A DNA stretch of 20,895 bases, taken from an uncultured Mycoplasmatota bacterium. GTDB taxonomy: Bacteria > Bacillota_I > Bacilli_A > RF39 > UBA660. Positions 1 to 6,333 of this stretch are shown one piece after another. The DNA is taken from positions 1 through 20,895 of the forward strand of contig USET01000004.1 of NCBI GenBank assembly GCA_900553765.1, read 5' to 3'. The translations under genes and the position numbers were made by a program. The notes under the pieces were generated by a model. It was not told the DNA's origin. It made no database searches and saw nothing but the letters and a program-made list of their open reading frames with translations. Every line of letters starts with the position of its first letter. The stretch's first letter is position 1.

Positions 1-44
1 AAAATAACCGCTTTAAAGTTGCTTCCTTCTAATTCGTATTTCAA
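1..44 (-). CDS. Possible first codons of the next gene, cut by window edge
   Basis: Only about 14 codons are visible. From a TTG at 44-42 the frame reads LKYELEGSNFKAVI and stays open to the window edge. A GGAAGG ribosome binding site lies 5 bases upstream, and the preceding membrane-protein gene stops 22 bases away, as expected for an operon partner. Function cannot be read from so little. If the neighbour is an ABC-2 permease, an ATPase subunit would be a natural guess, but the visible residues do not show one. An ATG at 57-55 in another frame closes after 14 codons and is not favoured. Confidence 0.3.
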   Translation of the reverse strand, partial: MKYELEGSNFKAVI

Positions 45-66
45 TAATTCCTTCCATAAATATAAT

Positions 67-858
67 TTATGTTTCACTATCTATCACCAATCTTTCTTTA
101 TCTCTGTAAAATATCCACGTAATCAATATAGCTCCTATAATGGCAATAAAGTAATATAAAATCATAACAATAGAATCTTCTACATTAGAACTTTGGATAC
201 TAACTAATACGTCAAATGAATAATGAAAGTCGGGTATAGAAAATAAAGTAACTATCATCGTTTCGCAAAAGTTATAAATATATACGACGATATAGGAAAG
301 TGCTAACGACACAAAATAATTTTTAGAAAAACGAATACACATAAACCCGATTAAAATCCAAAAAGAGCTACATAAAATTGGTATAAAAAATACTAAAAAC
401 ATAAAGACAAATAAATTTTCTGTATACATCACTGCTTCAAATGTAGGATCAATCAATGCAGTTGAAGCTACATCAAAATTGAATTGAAATGCAAAAGAAC
501 AAAACAAAAATAAAAGTAAATAACTCATTGAAATCATCAAAGTATATGGTAACATTGCAACTATCTTCGTTTTAAAGAAATCAAAATAACTCTGCCTTGT
601 CAAATAAGCCCGTAACATCCCTCCAGACATATCACCATAAAGTCGATATAATGTTGGCGTAATCACGATGAGAGGTCCAAACAACACCATCATAGATAAA
701 TTAGAATTCATATAAATATATTGAAATGCTGAAAAGACATCAACATTCTGATATACCGGCGACATTTGTTTCAATTTATTAACTTCTATCCAACACAAAA
801 TGCACCATATCATAAAATACCCTATTACTATTTTGTTTCTCTTTAACCACACTTTCAT
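67..858 (-). CDS. Polytopic membrane protein, ABC-2 permease-like
   Basis: Predicted 263-residue integral membrane protein with about six hydrophobic segments (roughly residues 8-24, 55-72, 100-122, 150-175, 182-205 and 238-257). A basic-aromatic cytoplasmic loop of the type LYGDMSGGMLRAYLTR follows the second segment. Layout and loop resemble the membrane subunit of ABC-2 type exporters, which work with a separate ATPase; no enzyme motif is visible. The start is placed at the ATG at 858 because AGGAGA lies 6 bases upstream and the residues MKVWLKRNK form a normal basic N-terminus. An in-frame ATG at 939 would add 27 unconvincing residues and has no ribosome binding site. A short downstream gene may complete the transporter outside the window. 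Family assignment is an inference. Confidence 0.7.
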   Translation of the reverse strand: MKVWLKRNKIVIGYFMIWCILCWIEVNKLKQMSPVYQNVDVFSAFQYIYMNSNLSMMVLFGPLIVITPTLYRLYGDMSGGMLRAYLTRQSYFDFFKTKIVAMLPYTLMISMSYLLLFLFCSFAFQFNFDVASTALIDPTFEAVMYTENLFVFMFLVFFIPILCSSFWILIGFMCIRFSKNYFVSLALSYIVVYIYNFCETMIVTLFSIPDFHYSFDVLVSIQSSNVEDSIVMILYYFIAIIGAILITWIFYRDKERLVIDSET

Positions 859-967
859 ACTATTTCTCCTAAAAGTTTGACACAATTCATGATTACGCCA
901 AATATACATTTTCTCGTTCGAAACACAAACAACCAGCATAACGCATCATTTAGCATGTTGTAATTTC

Positions 968-976
968 ATTATACCA
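968..976 (-). promoter_or_regulatory. Extended -10 promoter of the membrane-protein gene
   Basis: Minus-strand TGGTATAAT (TATAAT at 968-973 with TG one base upstream) is a perfect extended -10. The -35 position 17 bases upstream reads TGGCGA, a poor match. It lies between the sigG terminator and the gene and implies a leader of roughly 100 bases with no obvious riboswitch fold. Confidence 0.6.
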
Positions 977-1013
977 GAAATAATATATAATCGCCATCCA
1001 TTAGGAGTTGAAC

Positions 1014-1038
1014 AAAAAAAGCAACGTAACCATTGCTT
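1014..1038 (-). terminator. Intrinsic terminator of sigG
   Basis: On the minus strand AAGCAA and TTGCTT form a 6-bp stem around an 8-base loop, followed by seven T. The TAA stop of sigG (1039-1037) overlaps the start of the stem. Confidence 0.75.
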
Positions 1039-1813
1039 ATAATATCATCTTCTTAATATGATCGATTCCACTTTTTTCTAAGCGAGAAATCTGTGCTTGA
1101 CTAATTCCGATCTCACTTGCAAGTTCCATTTGTGTCTTTCCAACTAAATAACGTTGTTCTAAAACATACTTTTCTTTTCCTTTCAACCTATCTAAAGCAT
1201 CTGTTAATGCGATTCTCGTCTCGATCGGATATCGCTCTAATTTTTTATCTTCCAATTGATCCTCTAAATAGATCGTATCTCCTCCATCATTATAAATGGG
1301 TTCAAACATACTTACTGTTTCTTTTAAAGCATCCAAGGCATGACTTACTTCGTATTCTGTCAACCCCATCGCCTTGCTAATCTCTAATACAGTAGGCTCT
1401 TTCCCATTTTGGTTCGTCATTTCCTCTTTGATTTTCAATGCTTTATATGCGGTATCTTTAATACTCCGTGCGATTCTAACACTATTGTTATCACGTAAAT
1501 AACGTTTGATTTCTCCTAAAATCATCGGGACACTATAAGTTGAAAATTTCACTTCAAAAGAAAGATCAAAGTGATCGATCGCTTTAATCAGTCCAATACA
1601 TCCTACCTGGAATAAATCGTCCATATTATCGACGCGATTGTTAAACTTACGTAAAACGGATAATACGAGTTTTAAATTTCCCTTGATCAATTCATCTTTT
1701 GCAAATGGATCCCCTGCTTGCATCTTACGAAACAATTCTATTTGTTCTTCACTACTTAATACTTTAATATTCGCAGTATTCACGCCACATATTTCTACTT
1801 TGTGACGTGCCAT
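1037..1813 (-). CDS. sigG: RNA polymerase sigma-G, late forespore sigma factor
   Basis: Sigma factor that directs late gene expression in the forespore during endospore formation. The 258-residue product matches Bacillus SigG along its whole length: the diagnostic N-terminus ARHKVEICGVNT, region 2 with NLKLVLSVLRKFNN, DDLFQVGCIGLIKAID and VKFSTYSVPMILGEIKRYLRDNN, the linker FEPIYNDGGD, and the region 4 helix-turn-helix GKTQMELASEIGISQAQISRLE. The start is the ATG at 1813, because AAGGAGGA lies 4 bases upstream and MARHKVEICGV aligns with the family start. An in-frame ATG 21 bases earlier would place that ribosome binding site inside the coding region. In Bacillus the gene directly follows sigE; here pgi and a lipoprotein gene intervene. 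Sigma-F, the other close relative, lacks the KVEICGV start, so I am confident of SigG. Confidence 0.96.
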   Translation of the reverse strand: MARHKVEICGVNTANIKVLSSEEQIELFRKMQAGDPFAKDELIKGNLKLVLSVLRKFNNRVDNMDDLFQVGCIGLIKAIDHFDLSFEVKFSTYSVPMILGEIKRYLRDNNSVRIARSIKDTAYKALKIKEEMTNQNGKEPTVLEISKAMGLTEYEVSHALDALKETVSMFEPIYNDGGDTIYLEDQLEDKKLERYPIETRIALTDALDRLKGKEKYVLEQRYLVGKTQMELASEIGISQAQISRLEKSGIDHIKKMIL

Positions 1814-1817
1814 GTCA

Positions 1818-1825
1818 TCCTCCTT
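1818..1825 (-). promoter_or_regulatory. Ribosome binding site that fixes the sigG start
   Basis: Minus-strand AAGGAGGA sits 4 bases before the ATG at 1813 and lies inside the longer open frame that begins at 1834, so the shorter start is the real one. Confidence 0.85.
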
Positions 1826-1831
1826 CTTATA

Positions 1832-1860
1832 CATAATGAGAAAAAAAAGAATTTTTATTC
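1832..1860 (-). promoter_or_regulatory. Candidate sigma-F/sigma-G promoter of sigG
   Basis: Minus strand GAATA (1860-1856), 17 bases, then CATTATG (1838-1832). This resembles the forespore consensus (GHATR, about 17-18 bases, CATnnTA) known for sigma-G and partly shared by sigma-F in Bacillus. No sigma-A -10 is visible in the 75-base gap. Transcription would start just before the ribosome binding site, leaving a leader of under 20 bases. The match is short and in AT-rich DNA, so it is tentative. Confidence 0.4.
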
Positions 1861-1869
1861 AGCCAAAAG

Positions 1870-1890
1870 AAAAAAACAACTTACGTTGTT
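1870..1890 (-). terminator. Terminator after the lipoprotein gene
   Basis: Minus strand AACAAC, loop GTAA, GTTGTT, then a T-rich run. The stem is only 6 bp and AU-rich but starts at the stop codon of the lipoprotein gene, like other terminators in this window. Confidence 0.55.
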
Positions 1891-2566
1891 ATGATTCTTG
1901 CATCAATTCCATGTAATGCGTATAAATTTCCTTTAGTTCTTCTTGCTCTGCACTAGAAAGATTTACTTTAGGATCTGTTTGTGATTCTATAGTGCCAATA
2001 TGGCTTCCTAAAATAAGTCCATCACTAACAAATACGACAGTTGGATAATAAAGTCTCTTGATTGTATCGTTGTTTAAACCTTCATATGGTCCTAGTTCGG
2101 AATATAAAATTGTCACAAGTTCTTGATACTCTTCTGAACCTTCTTTATCGATGACGACATTTCCACTACTATCTAAATGTTTTTCATCGCGATCCTCATA
2201 ATGATCGTAATAATAAATCGTATCAACTCCACTTTCCTTTGCTGCTTCAATCAAAATAGGAACGACATTTCTCGTCCAAGCAGACTTAGCATTTCCGAAA
2301 AATACAACCCCTGTCCCGTCTTTTAAAATCTCTTTTACTTCTTTAAAAGAGCTATATTTCATCTTGTTATCTTCCGTAATCGTCACTTGTGGATATTCTT
2401 TTGTTCCATCGTCAGCTACGTATTTATTATATTGTTCATACTCTTTTTTAAATTTTTCTCCATCTGTAAGTTCCTGTTTCTCTTCTGTTTGAACTTTTTT
2501 ATCTCCACATCCAACAAAGAGAAATAAACTAAAGCAGACTAATACAATTATTCCAAATTTTCTCAT
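1889..2566 (-). CDS. Thioredoxin-like lipoprotein lacking the CxxC motif
   Basis: A 225-residue secreted lipoprotein. A basic start (MRK), a hydrophobic core and the lipobox LFVGC give lipidation at Cys20, so the mature protein is tethered outside the membrane. After a Glu/Lys-rich spacer, residues about 73-190 look like a thioredoxin-type domain: strand VVFFG, then the active-site loop NAKSAWTRNVVPIL (92-105), and a probable cis-proline strand YYPTVVFVSDG (Pro175). Relatives known to me carry a CPWC-type pair in this loop; here the positions are Ser95 and Thr98, and no Cys remains after Cys20. The start ATG overlaps the TGA of pgi (ATGA), so translation is probably coupled. It would be redox-inactive, perhaps a binding or structural protein. 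The fold call is by pattern only. Confidence 0.75.
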   Translation of the reverse strand: MRKFGIIVLVCFSLFLFVGCGDKKVQTEEKQELTDGEKFKKEYEQYNKYVADDGTKEYPQVTITEDNKMKYSSFKEVKEILKDGTGVVFFGNAKSAWTRNVVPILIEAAKESGVDTIYYYDHYEDRDEKHLDSSGNVVIDKEGSEEYQELVTILYSELGPYEGLNNDTIKRLYYPTVVFVSDGLILGSHIGTIESQTDPKVNLSSAEQEELKEIYTHYMELMQES

Positions 2567-3777
2567 TTTAAGCTTCTTTTAATTCCTTTCTTATACACTT
2601 CTACACCTGGCTGATTAAATGGATCTACTCCGAGTAAATACGCCCCAATCGCAGCACTCATCATAAAGAAATAACACAAACTTCCAAGATTTTTTTCGTT
2701 TAACTTATCCATGATAATCATACTACTTGGTGTATTTCCTTTTTTGTGTGCGGAAGCAACTGCTTTTGCTGCAATCAAATTGATTTCGTCTAATGTTTTT
2801 TCATATTGAGGAACTGTTACTTTCGTCGTTTTTTCAATTGCGATCACAGTTTCGAATAGATTGTCTGTTCCCTCCTGATAGTATTGTCCTAAAGAGTGTA
2901 AATCTCTCGTGTTGATCGCGCTAGTTGTAAGTAGTCCCTTCTTGTTCTTTCCTTGTGTTTCCATCATCAACTGTTTTAACCATTCAGTAAAATATGCAAG
3001 TTTTGGTTCGTAGACAGTAAACGATTCTACCTGTCTTCCTTCTTTTCTCAAAATATCTCTTACCATCGCATACATATACGCTTCATTTAAATAGTTTTTA
3101 CCTTGCTTTGCTCCTTTTAACAATGAATCAATTTGTATTCCTGCAACCGCCATAGGAAATAGGCCAGCTGCCGTAAATATAGAAAATCTTCCTCCAATAT
3201 TCTTAGGAATCGAAAGTGTATTTAAATGATGTTTCTTAGCAAATTCTAATAGAGAACCAGAGGTCTCATCTGTCGTAATAATCAGTCTATGTTCTAATTC
3301 CTCTTTTCCATAGCGACGACGCAAATACTTTTGGAAAAGTGTAAATGCGATATTAGGCTCTAGGGTGTTTCCCGATTTCGATATCACATTGACGATGACA
3401 TCTTTATCTCCAATCCATCCAATCAAATCTTTGATATAAGAAGATGATAAAGACGTTCCAAGATAAATCACTTCTGGATGAAGTCCATCGCTTCCAAAAT
3501 AAGGATGAATCGCATCGATCACAGCCTTACTTCCCAAATAAGACCCACCAATTCCAATCACGATGAAAAGATCGCAATGCGACTTCGTATATTGCGCTAA
3601 AGACTTTAATCTTTCTAGTTCTTCTTTCGTAATCGACGTAGAAACATCTAACCAATCTAACATTTCTAATTTTCGATTCATATGATTTGTAATCTTTTGT
3701 AATCTCGGTAAATACTTTTTAAATTGTTCTTTGGTAATTACTGAACCCATATAAGTTTTAAAATCAAATGTTAACAT
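2563..3777 (-). CDS. pgi: Glucose-6-phosphate isomerase
   Basis: Cytoplasmic enzyme interconverting glucose 6-phosphate and fructose 6-phosphate in glycolysis and gluconeogenesis. The 404-residue protein shows the phosphate-binding loop IGIGGSYLGS (74-83), SKSGNT (133-138), the first family signature NIGGRFSIFTAAG (193-205), the Glu of METQGK (Glu273), RDLHSLGQYYQEG (291-303), the His of SAHKKG (His344) and the C-terminal signature NQPGVEVYKK (388-397). It is about 40 residues shorter than Bacillus enzymes, through a short N-terminus and an end just after the last signature, but no key residue is missing. A ribosome binding site AGGTGG precedes the ATG. It has its own sigma-A promoter after the sigE terminator and is coupled to the lipoprotein gene. 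Lying between sigE and sigG is unusual. Confidence 0.95.
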   Translation of the reverse strand: MLTFDFKTYMGSVITKEQFKKYLPRLQKITNHMNRKLEMLDWLDVSTSITKEELERLKSLAQYTKSHCDLFIVIGIGGSYLGSKAVIDAIHPYFGSDGLHPEVIYLGTSLSSSYIKDLIGWIGDKDVIVNVISKSGNTLEPNIAFTLFQKYLRRRYGKEELEHRLIITTDETSGSLLEFAKKHHLNTLSIPKNIGGRFSIFTAAGLFPMAVAGIQIDSLLKGAKQGKNYLNEAYMYAMVRDILRKEGRQVESFTVYEPKLAYFTEWLKQLMMETQGKNKKGLLTTSAINTRDLHSLGQYYQEGTDNLFETVIAIEKTTKVTVPQYEKTLDEINLIAAKAVASAHKKGNTPSSMIIMDKLNEKNLGSLCYFFMMSAAIGAYLLGVDPFNQPGVEVYKKGIKRSLK

Positions 3778-3804
3778 AAAACCACCTGTCTATCTTATAA
3801 AATT

Positions 3805-3833
3805 ATTCTAGCACACAAATAAAGTCTCTTCAA
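3805..3833 (-). promoter_or_regulatory. Sigma-A promoter of pgi
   Basis: Minus strand TTGAAG (3833-3828), 17-base spacer, TAGAAT (3810-3805) with TG one base upstream of the -10. It sits between the sigE terminator and the pgi ribosome binding site, so pgi does not depend on transcription from the sporulation genes. Confidence 0.75.
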
Positions 3834-3842
3834 GAGCACAAT

Positions 3843-3864
3843 AAAAAAAGAGATAACTCTCTTT
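3843..3864 (-). terminator. Intrinsic terminator of spoIIGA-sigE
   Basis: Minus strand AAAGAGA, loop GTTA, TCTCTTT, followed by a T run. The 7-bp stem begins inside the TAA stop codon of sigE. Confidence 0.8.
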
Positions 3865-4555
3865 ATGACTTCACTAAATTCTTTAGCTTCCGAATGACTT
3901 TTTTTTCGATTCTAGAAATATAGGATTGGCTAATATTTAAAACACGTGCAACGTCTTTTTGCGTCATGTCTTTATGTCCAAACAAGCCATAACGTAATAC
4001 CATGATCTGCTTGTCACGACCATTCAATTTTTCGATTTCACGATACAATAATTCTTTTTCCGTCGCCTCTTCGATTCCCTTTGTCACAATATCTGGTTCC
4101 GTACCTAAAATATCCTCTAAATGTAGTTCATTTCCTTCGGAATCAAAAGATAAATTATCTTCGAAGCTGATTTCTCCTCGTCTTTTTTTATTCTTTCTTA
4201 AAAACATGAGAATTTCATTATCGATACATCTGGAAGCATAGGTTGCTAGTTTAATATTTTTATCAAGTCGATAAGTATTCACTCCTTTAATCAAACCAAT
4301 CGTTCCAATACTGACGAGATCCTCTAAATCAATTCCTGTATTCTCATACTTTTTTGCTAAAAATACGACCAACCTTAGATTGTGTTCAATGAGTTTACCT
4401 CGTGCGACAATATCTCCATCTTGTGCTTTTAAAACGCATTCTGTTTCTACCTCTTTTGATAATGGTTCTGGTAGTTTATCACTACTTCCAATAAAAAACA
4501 AACTTGTACCATCACTCCATAATCGATGTAAAAACTGTATTATTTTTCTTAACAT
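3863..4555 (-). CDS. sigE: RNA polymerase sigma-E, early mother-cell sigma factor
   Basis: Sigma factor of the mother cell after polar septation, made as an inactive membrane-associated precursor. The 230-residue product has an amphipathic pro-sequence of about 20 residues (MLRKIIQFLHRLWSDG) followed by LFFIGSSDKLPEPLS, matching the IGG-EALP-PLS start of mature Bacillus SigE. Region 2 contains NLRLVVFLAKKYENTGIDLEDL, IGTIGLIKGVNTY and KLATYASRCIDNEILMFLRK; region 4 contains TQKDVARVLNISQSYISRIEKK. The pro-sequence is somewhat shorter than in Bacillus. It starts 1 base after the spoIIGA stop, and its ribosome binding site GGGAGGG lies inside the spoIIGA tail, so protease and substrate are co-translated. 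SigK is similar in sequence, but the spoIIGA partner and the pro-region favour SigE. Confidence 0.95.
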   Translation of the reverse strand: MLRKIIQFLHRLWSDGTSLFFIGSSDKLPEPLSKEVETECVLKAQDGDIVARGKLIEHNLRLVVFLAKKYENTGIDLEDLVSIGTIGLIKGVNTYRLDKNIKLATYASRCIDNEILMFLRKNKKRRGEISFEDNLSFDSEGNELHLEDILGTEPDIVTKGIEEATEKELLYREIEKLNGRDKQIMVLRYGLFGHKDMTQKDVARVLNISQSYISRIEKKVIRKLKNLVKS

Positions 4556-4556
4556 T

Positions 4557-5339
4557 TTATCCCTCCCATATACTTGTTTGTAAAATACAATCTACTCCAT
4601 CTAGATGAATCTTATCTGCTAGAAGCCCCACCAATATCTTTCTTTTTTTGAGAATTCCATCCACTGTAACAGAAGTAATAGGAATACATTCTAACATCGC
4701 ATGATGATTTGCCGTATCATAAGGAATGTAGATTTTCTTTCCCTCCGTATCCTCGATCTTATCTTTTTCTACCAATATGACAGGGCGATGAAAGTATGGA
4801 TCTTTCAAATGATTTCCCGTATCGACAAAGCCATTCCAAGCATATGTCTTCCCACGATAGTGAAACTGAACTAGATGAATTTGATCGTATAACTCTTCTC
4901 TCTTTTTACCTTGTTTTACATAAGTATATAAAATAATAGGCGAAAATATGAATAAAAAGATCACGTTGATGGAAAGGCCACGATGATAAAAAACAAGACC
5001 TTCTTGTTGATAAGAAAATTGAACATTTAAAAAGTATAAAAAGCCACCCATCACAATACTAACCATGTAAAGATATGCGAACTCTCTTACAAACTGTTTC
5101 AAATTATGATACCCAAACGTCGCAAGCAACATTCCGATACTAATGATTACTTTTAGTAAAAATAATGTGAATGAAGATAACGTTAAAAAGAGAAAGAAGA
5201 TACTAACGGCGCCAACCATCGAGCCTAAAAAAAGTCTCTTATAAGACGCTCCTCGATGAAGAATCGTAGATGTCGTAAGCAAGATTAAAAAATCAAAGAT
5301 TACGTTTAGCAAGAACACTAGATCGACGTATACTTTCAT
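4557..5339 (-). CDS. spoIIGA: SpoIIGA, aspartic protease that activates pro-sigma-E
   Basis: Membrane-embedded aspartic protease that removes the pro-sequence of sigma-E in the mother cell after a signal from the forespore. The N-terminal half holds five hydrophobic segments (roughly residues 4-24, 33-52, 56-75, 86-104, 122-141). The soluble half contains the catalytic motif FVDTGNHLKDP, with Asp173 in D-T-G, then PVILVEK and VGLLADKIHLDGVDCIL. At 260 residues it is shorter than the roughly 310-residue Bacillus protein, mostly at the C-terminus, but the core is complete. A GAGGTG ribosome binding site precedes the ATG. It forms an operon with sigE, flanked upstream by the weak NUDIX terminator and downstream by the sigE terminator. 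Confidence 0.94.
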   Translation of the reverse strand: MKVYVDLVFLLNVIFDFLILLTTSTILHRGASYKRLFLGSMVGAVSIFFLFLTLSSFTLFLLKVIISIGMLLATFGYHNLKQFVREFAYLYMVSIVMGGFLYFLNVQFSYQQEGLVFYHRGLSINVIFLFIFSPIILYTYVKQGKKREELYDQIHLVQFHYRGKTYAWNGFVDTGNHLKDPYFHRPVILVEKDKIEDTEGKKIYIPYDTANHHAMLECIPITSVTVDGILKKRKILVGLLADKIHLDGVDCILQTSIWEG

Positions 5340-5356
5340 GTTTTCACCTCATTTTA

Positions 5357-5390
5357 AGTATAAAAAAAGAACACAGTGATTTGTGTCGCT
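5357..5390 (-). promoter_or_regulatory. Weak candidate Spo0A-type promoter of spoIIGA
   Basis: Minus strand TATACT (5362-5357) can serve as -10. The bases AGCGACA (5390-5384) match 5 of 7 positions of a Spo0A box (TGTCGAA on the opposite strand) and lie about 22 bases upstream, the unusual distance known for the Bacillus spoIIG promoter. The box overlaps the arm of the NUDIX terminator, so the match may be chance. Confidence 0.25.
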
Positions 5391-5398
5391 TTTTTTGA
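5362..5398 (-). terminator. Weak, possibly bidirectional terminator after the NUDIX gene
   Basis: Minus strand ACACA and TGTGT pair around a 6-base loop, flanked by A7 and T7 runs that can extend the stem after a small internal loop. U-tracts are present on both strands. Confidence 0.5.
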
Positions 5399-5400
5399 AA

Positions 5401-5835
5401 TTATTTTAATTGTTCCAATTTCTTTTGAAAACTTTGAAATAATTCTATCTTGTCTTCCTTATAAACAATAGTCTCTCCATGTTTTTTTATCATGTCGATT
5501 ACGTCGTTGATAGAACACCATTTTACTTGAGAGAGCTCCTCTTTCTGAAGTATAAACTCCGCTTCATTTTTATTGCATCGAACATAAAAATAATACGTTG
5601 CATGTGTTTCTGAATTCTCGATTGTCGTAAAAGGATGAAGTTCACTCATCTCTACTTCGATTCCAAGTTCTTCCTTACATTCTCTTACTGCCGCAACCTC
5701 CACTGTTTCTCCTTCTTCTACATGACCATGAAGTAACGCCCATCGATTAGGATAACTTCTTTTGTTCGCACTTCTTTTTTGTATTAGTATGTCATGTTGA
5801 TCATTGTATATCAATACACCAATTTCTTTTTTCAT
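5401..5835 (-). CDS. NUDIX hydrolase of unknown substrate
   Basis: A 144-residue protein with a complete Nudix box at about residues 37-59: GHVEEGE, then RECKEELGI, fitting G-x5-E-x7-R-E-U-x-E-E-x-G-U, the metal site for hydrolysing nucleoside diphosphates linked to another group. The preceding segment ILIQKRSANKRSYPNRW resembles the isopentenyl-diphosphate-isomerase-like and YfcD-like branch, but no substrate can be assigned. The ribosome binding site GGGGGA is 4 bases from the ATG, and the upstream GNAT gene stops 9 bases before the start, so the two are co-transcribed. A housecleaning role is possible but not shown. The pair occupies the ftsZ-spoIIGA gap, where Bacillus subtilis has an unrelated protease gene. 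Confidence 0.9.
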   Translation of the reverse strand: MKKEIGVLIYNDQHDILIQKRSANKRSYPNRWALLHGHVEEGETVEVAAVRECKEELGIEVEMSELHPFTTIENSETHATYYFYVRCNKNEAEFILQKEELSQVKWCSINDVIDMIKKHGETIVYKEDKIELFQSFQKKLEQLK

Positions 5836-5844
5836 ATAATCCCC

Positions 5845-6297
5845 CTATAATTTGATTTGGTACAATCTTTCTCCATTTTTTAAAACTTCCATGAATGTTG
5901 CTCCAAATTTTTCATAATAGTTTTCTAAATCACTCTTCAAATAAACACTATGATATCCTCTTCTTTTTGTTTCTTCCAGAATTGCTCGATGGAGTTTTTT
6001 AGAATACCCACATCCTCTATATTCTTCCTTAACATACATTGTTGCATACCACGGGCTTAGATCTCTTCTCTCATCGCCATCGTAATAAAATAGAGAGATG
6101 AAACCGATCAATGTATGATCTTCGATATATCCCAAAGCGACGATCAATTGGTCGTTCTCGTTCGTTTGAATACGTTTTACTTTGTTTTGAATCTTTTGTT
6201 CTAATTTCAAAGGATCTTTTTCCGTACTCCATTCTTTCGCACATAATGTGCAGTATTCTTCTATCCAAGCTGGATATTCTTTCAAATCGACAATCAT
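5845..6297 (-). CDS. GNAT-family N-acetyltransferase
   Basis: A 150-residue single-domain acetyltransferase using acetyl-CoA. Motif A is clear: strand WYATMYVKEEYRG followed by the pyrophosphate loop RGCGYS (94-99) and helix KKLHRAILEE. The preceding strand LIGFISLFYY and the later YLKSDLENYYEKFGA, typical of the acetyl-CoA side of the fold, also fit. The acceptor substrate is unknown. AGGAGGAA precedes the ATG and directly abuts the T-run of the ftsZ terminator, leaving no room for a separate promoter. Expression therefore probably depends on read-through from ftsA-ftsZ or on a promoter inside ftsZ. It is an operon partner of the NUDIX gene. An overlapping 65-residue frame inside this gene is a shadow. 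Confidence 0.9.
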   Translation of the reverse strand: MIVDLKEYPAWIEEYCTLCAKEWSTEKDPLKLEQKIQNKVKRIQTNENDQLIVALGYIEDHTLIGFISLFYYDGDERRDLSPWYATMYVKEEYRGCGYSKKLHRAILEETKRRGYHSVYLKSDLENYYEKFGATFMEVLKNGERLYQIKL

Positions 6298-6308
6298 AAA
6301 TTCCTCCT

Positions 6309-6333
6309 AAAAAAAGATAGCACTTGCTATCTT
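6309..6333 (-). terminator. Terminator of ftsA-ftsZ, abutting the GNAT ribosome binding site
   Basis: Minus strand AAGATAGC, loop AAGT, GCTATCTT, then seven T: an 8-bp perfect stem (9 if the loop is shortened). The stop codon of ftsZ (6334-6332) lies at its base, and the T-run is followed at once by AGGAGGAA of the next gene. Confidence 0.8.

Noticed and set aside
859..939. Upstream in-frame extension of the membrane-protein gene (ATG at 939)
   Set aside because: There is no ribosome binding site before it, the added residues are unlike a membrane-protein N-terminus, and the ATG at 858 has a clear AGGAGA.
859..1036. Riboswitch or structured leader before the membrane-protein gene
   Set aside because: The leader is about 100 bases of AT-rich sequence with no recognisable conserved motif or terminator/antiterminator pair.
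6071..6268. 65-residue minus-strand frame inside the GNAT gene
   Set aside because: It lies entirely within the GNAT gene in another frame, has no ribosome binding site and shows a skewed Arg/Ile composition typical of shadow frames.
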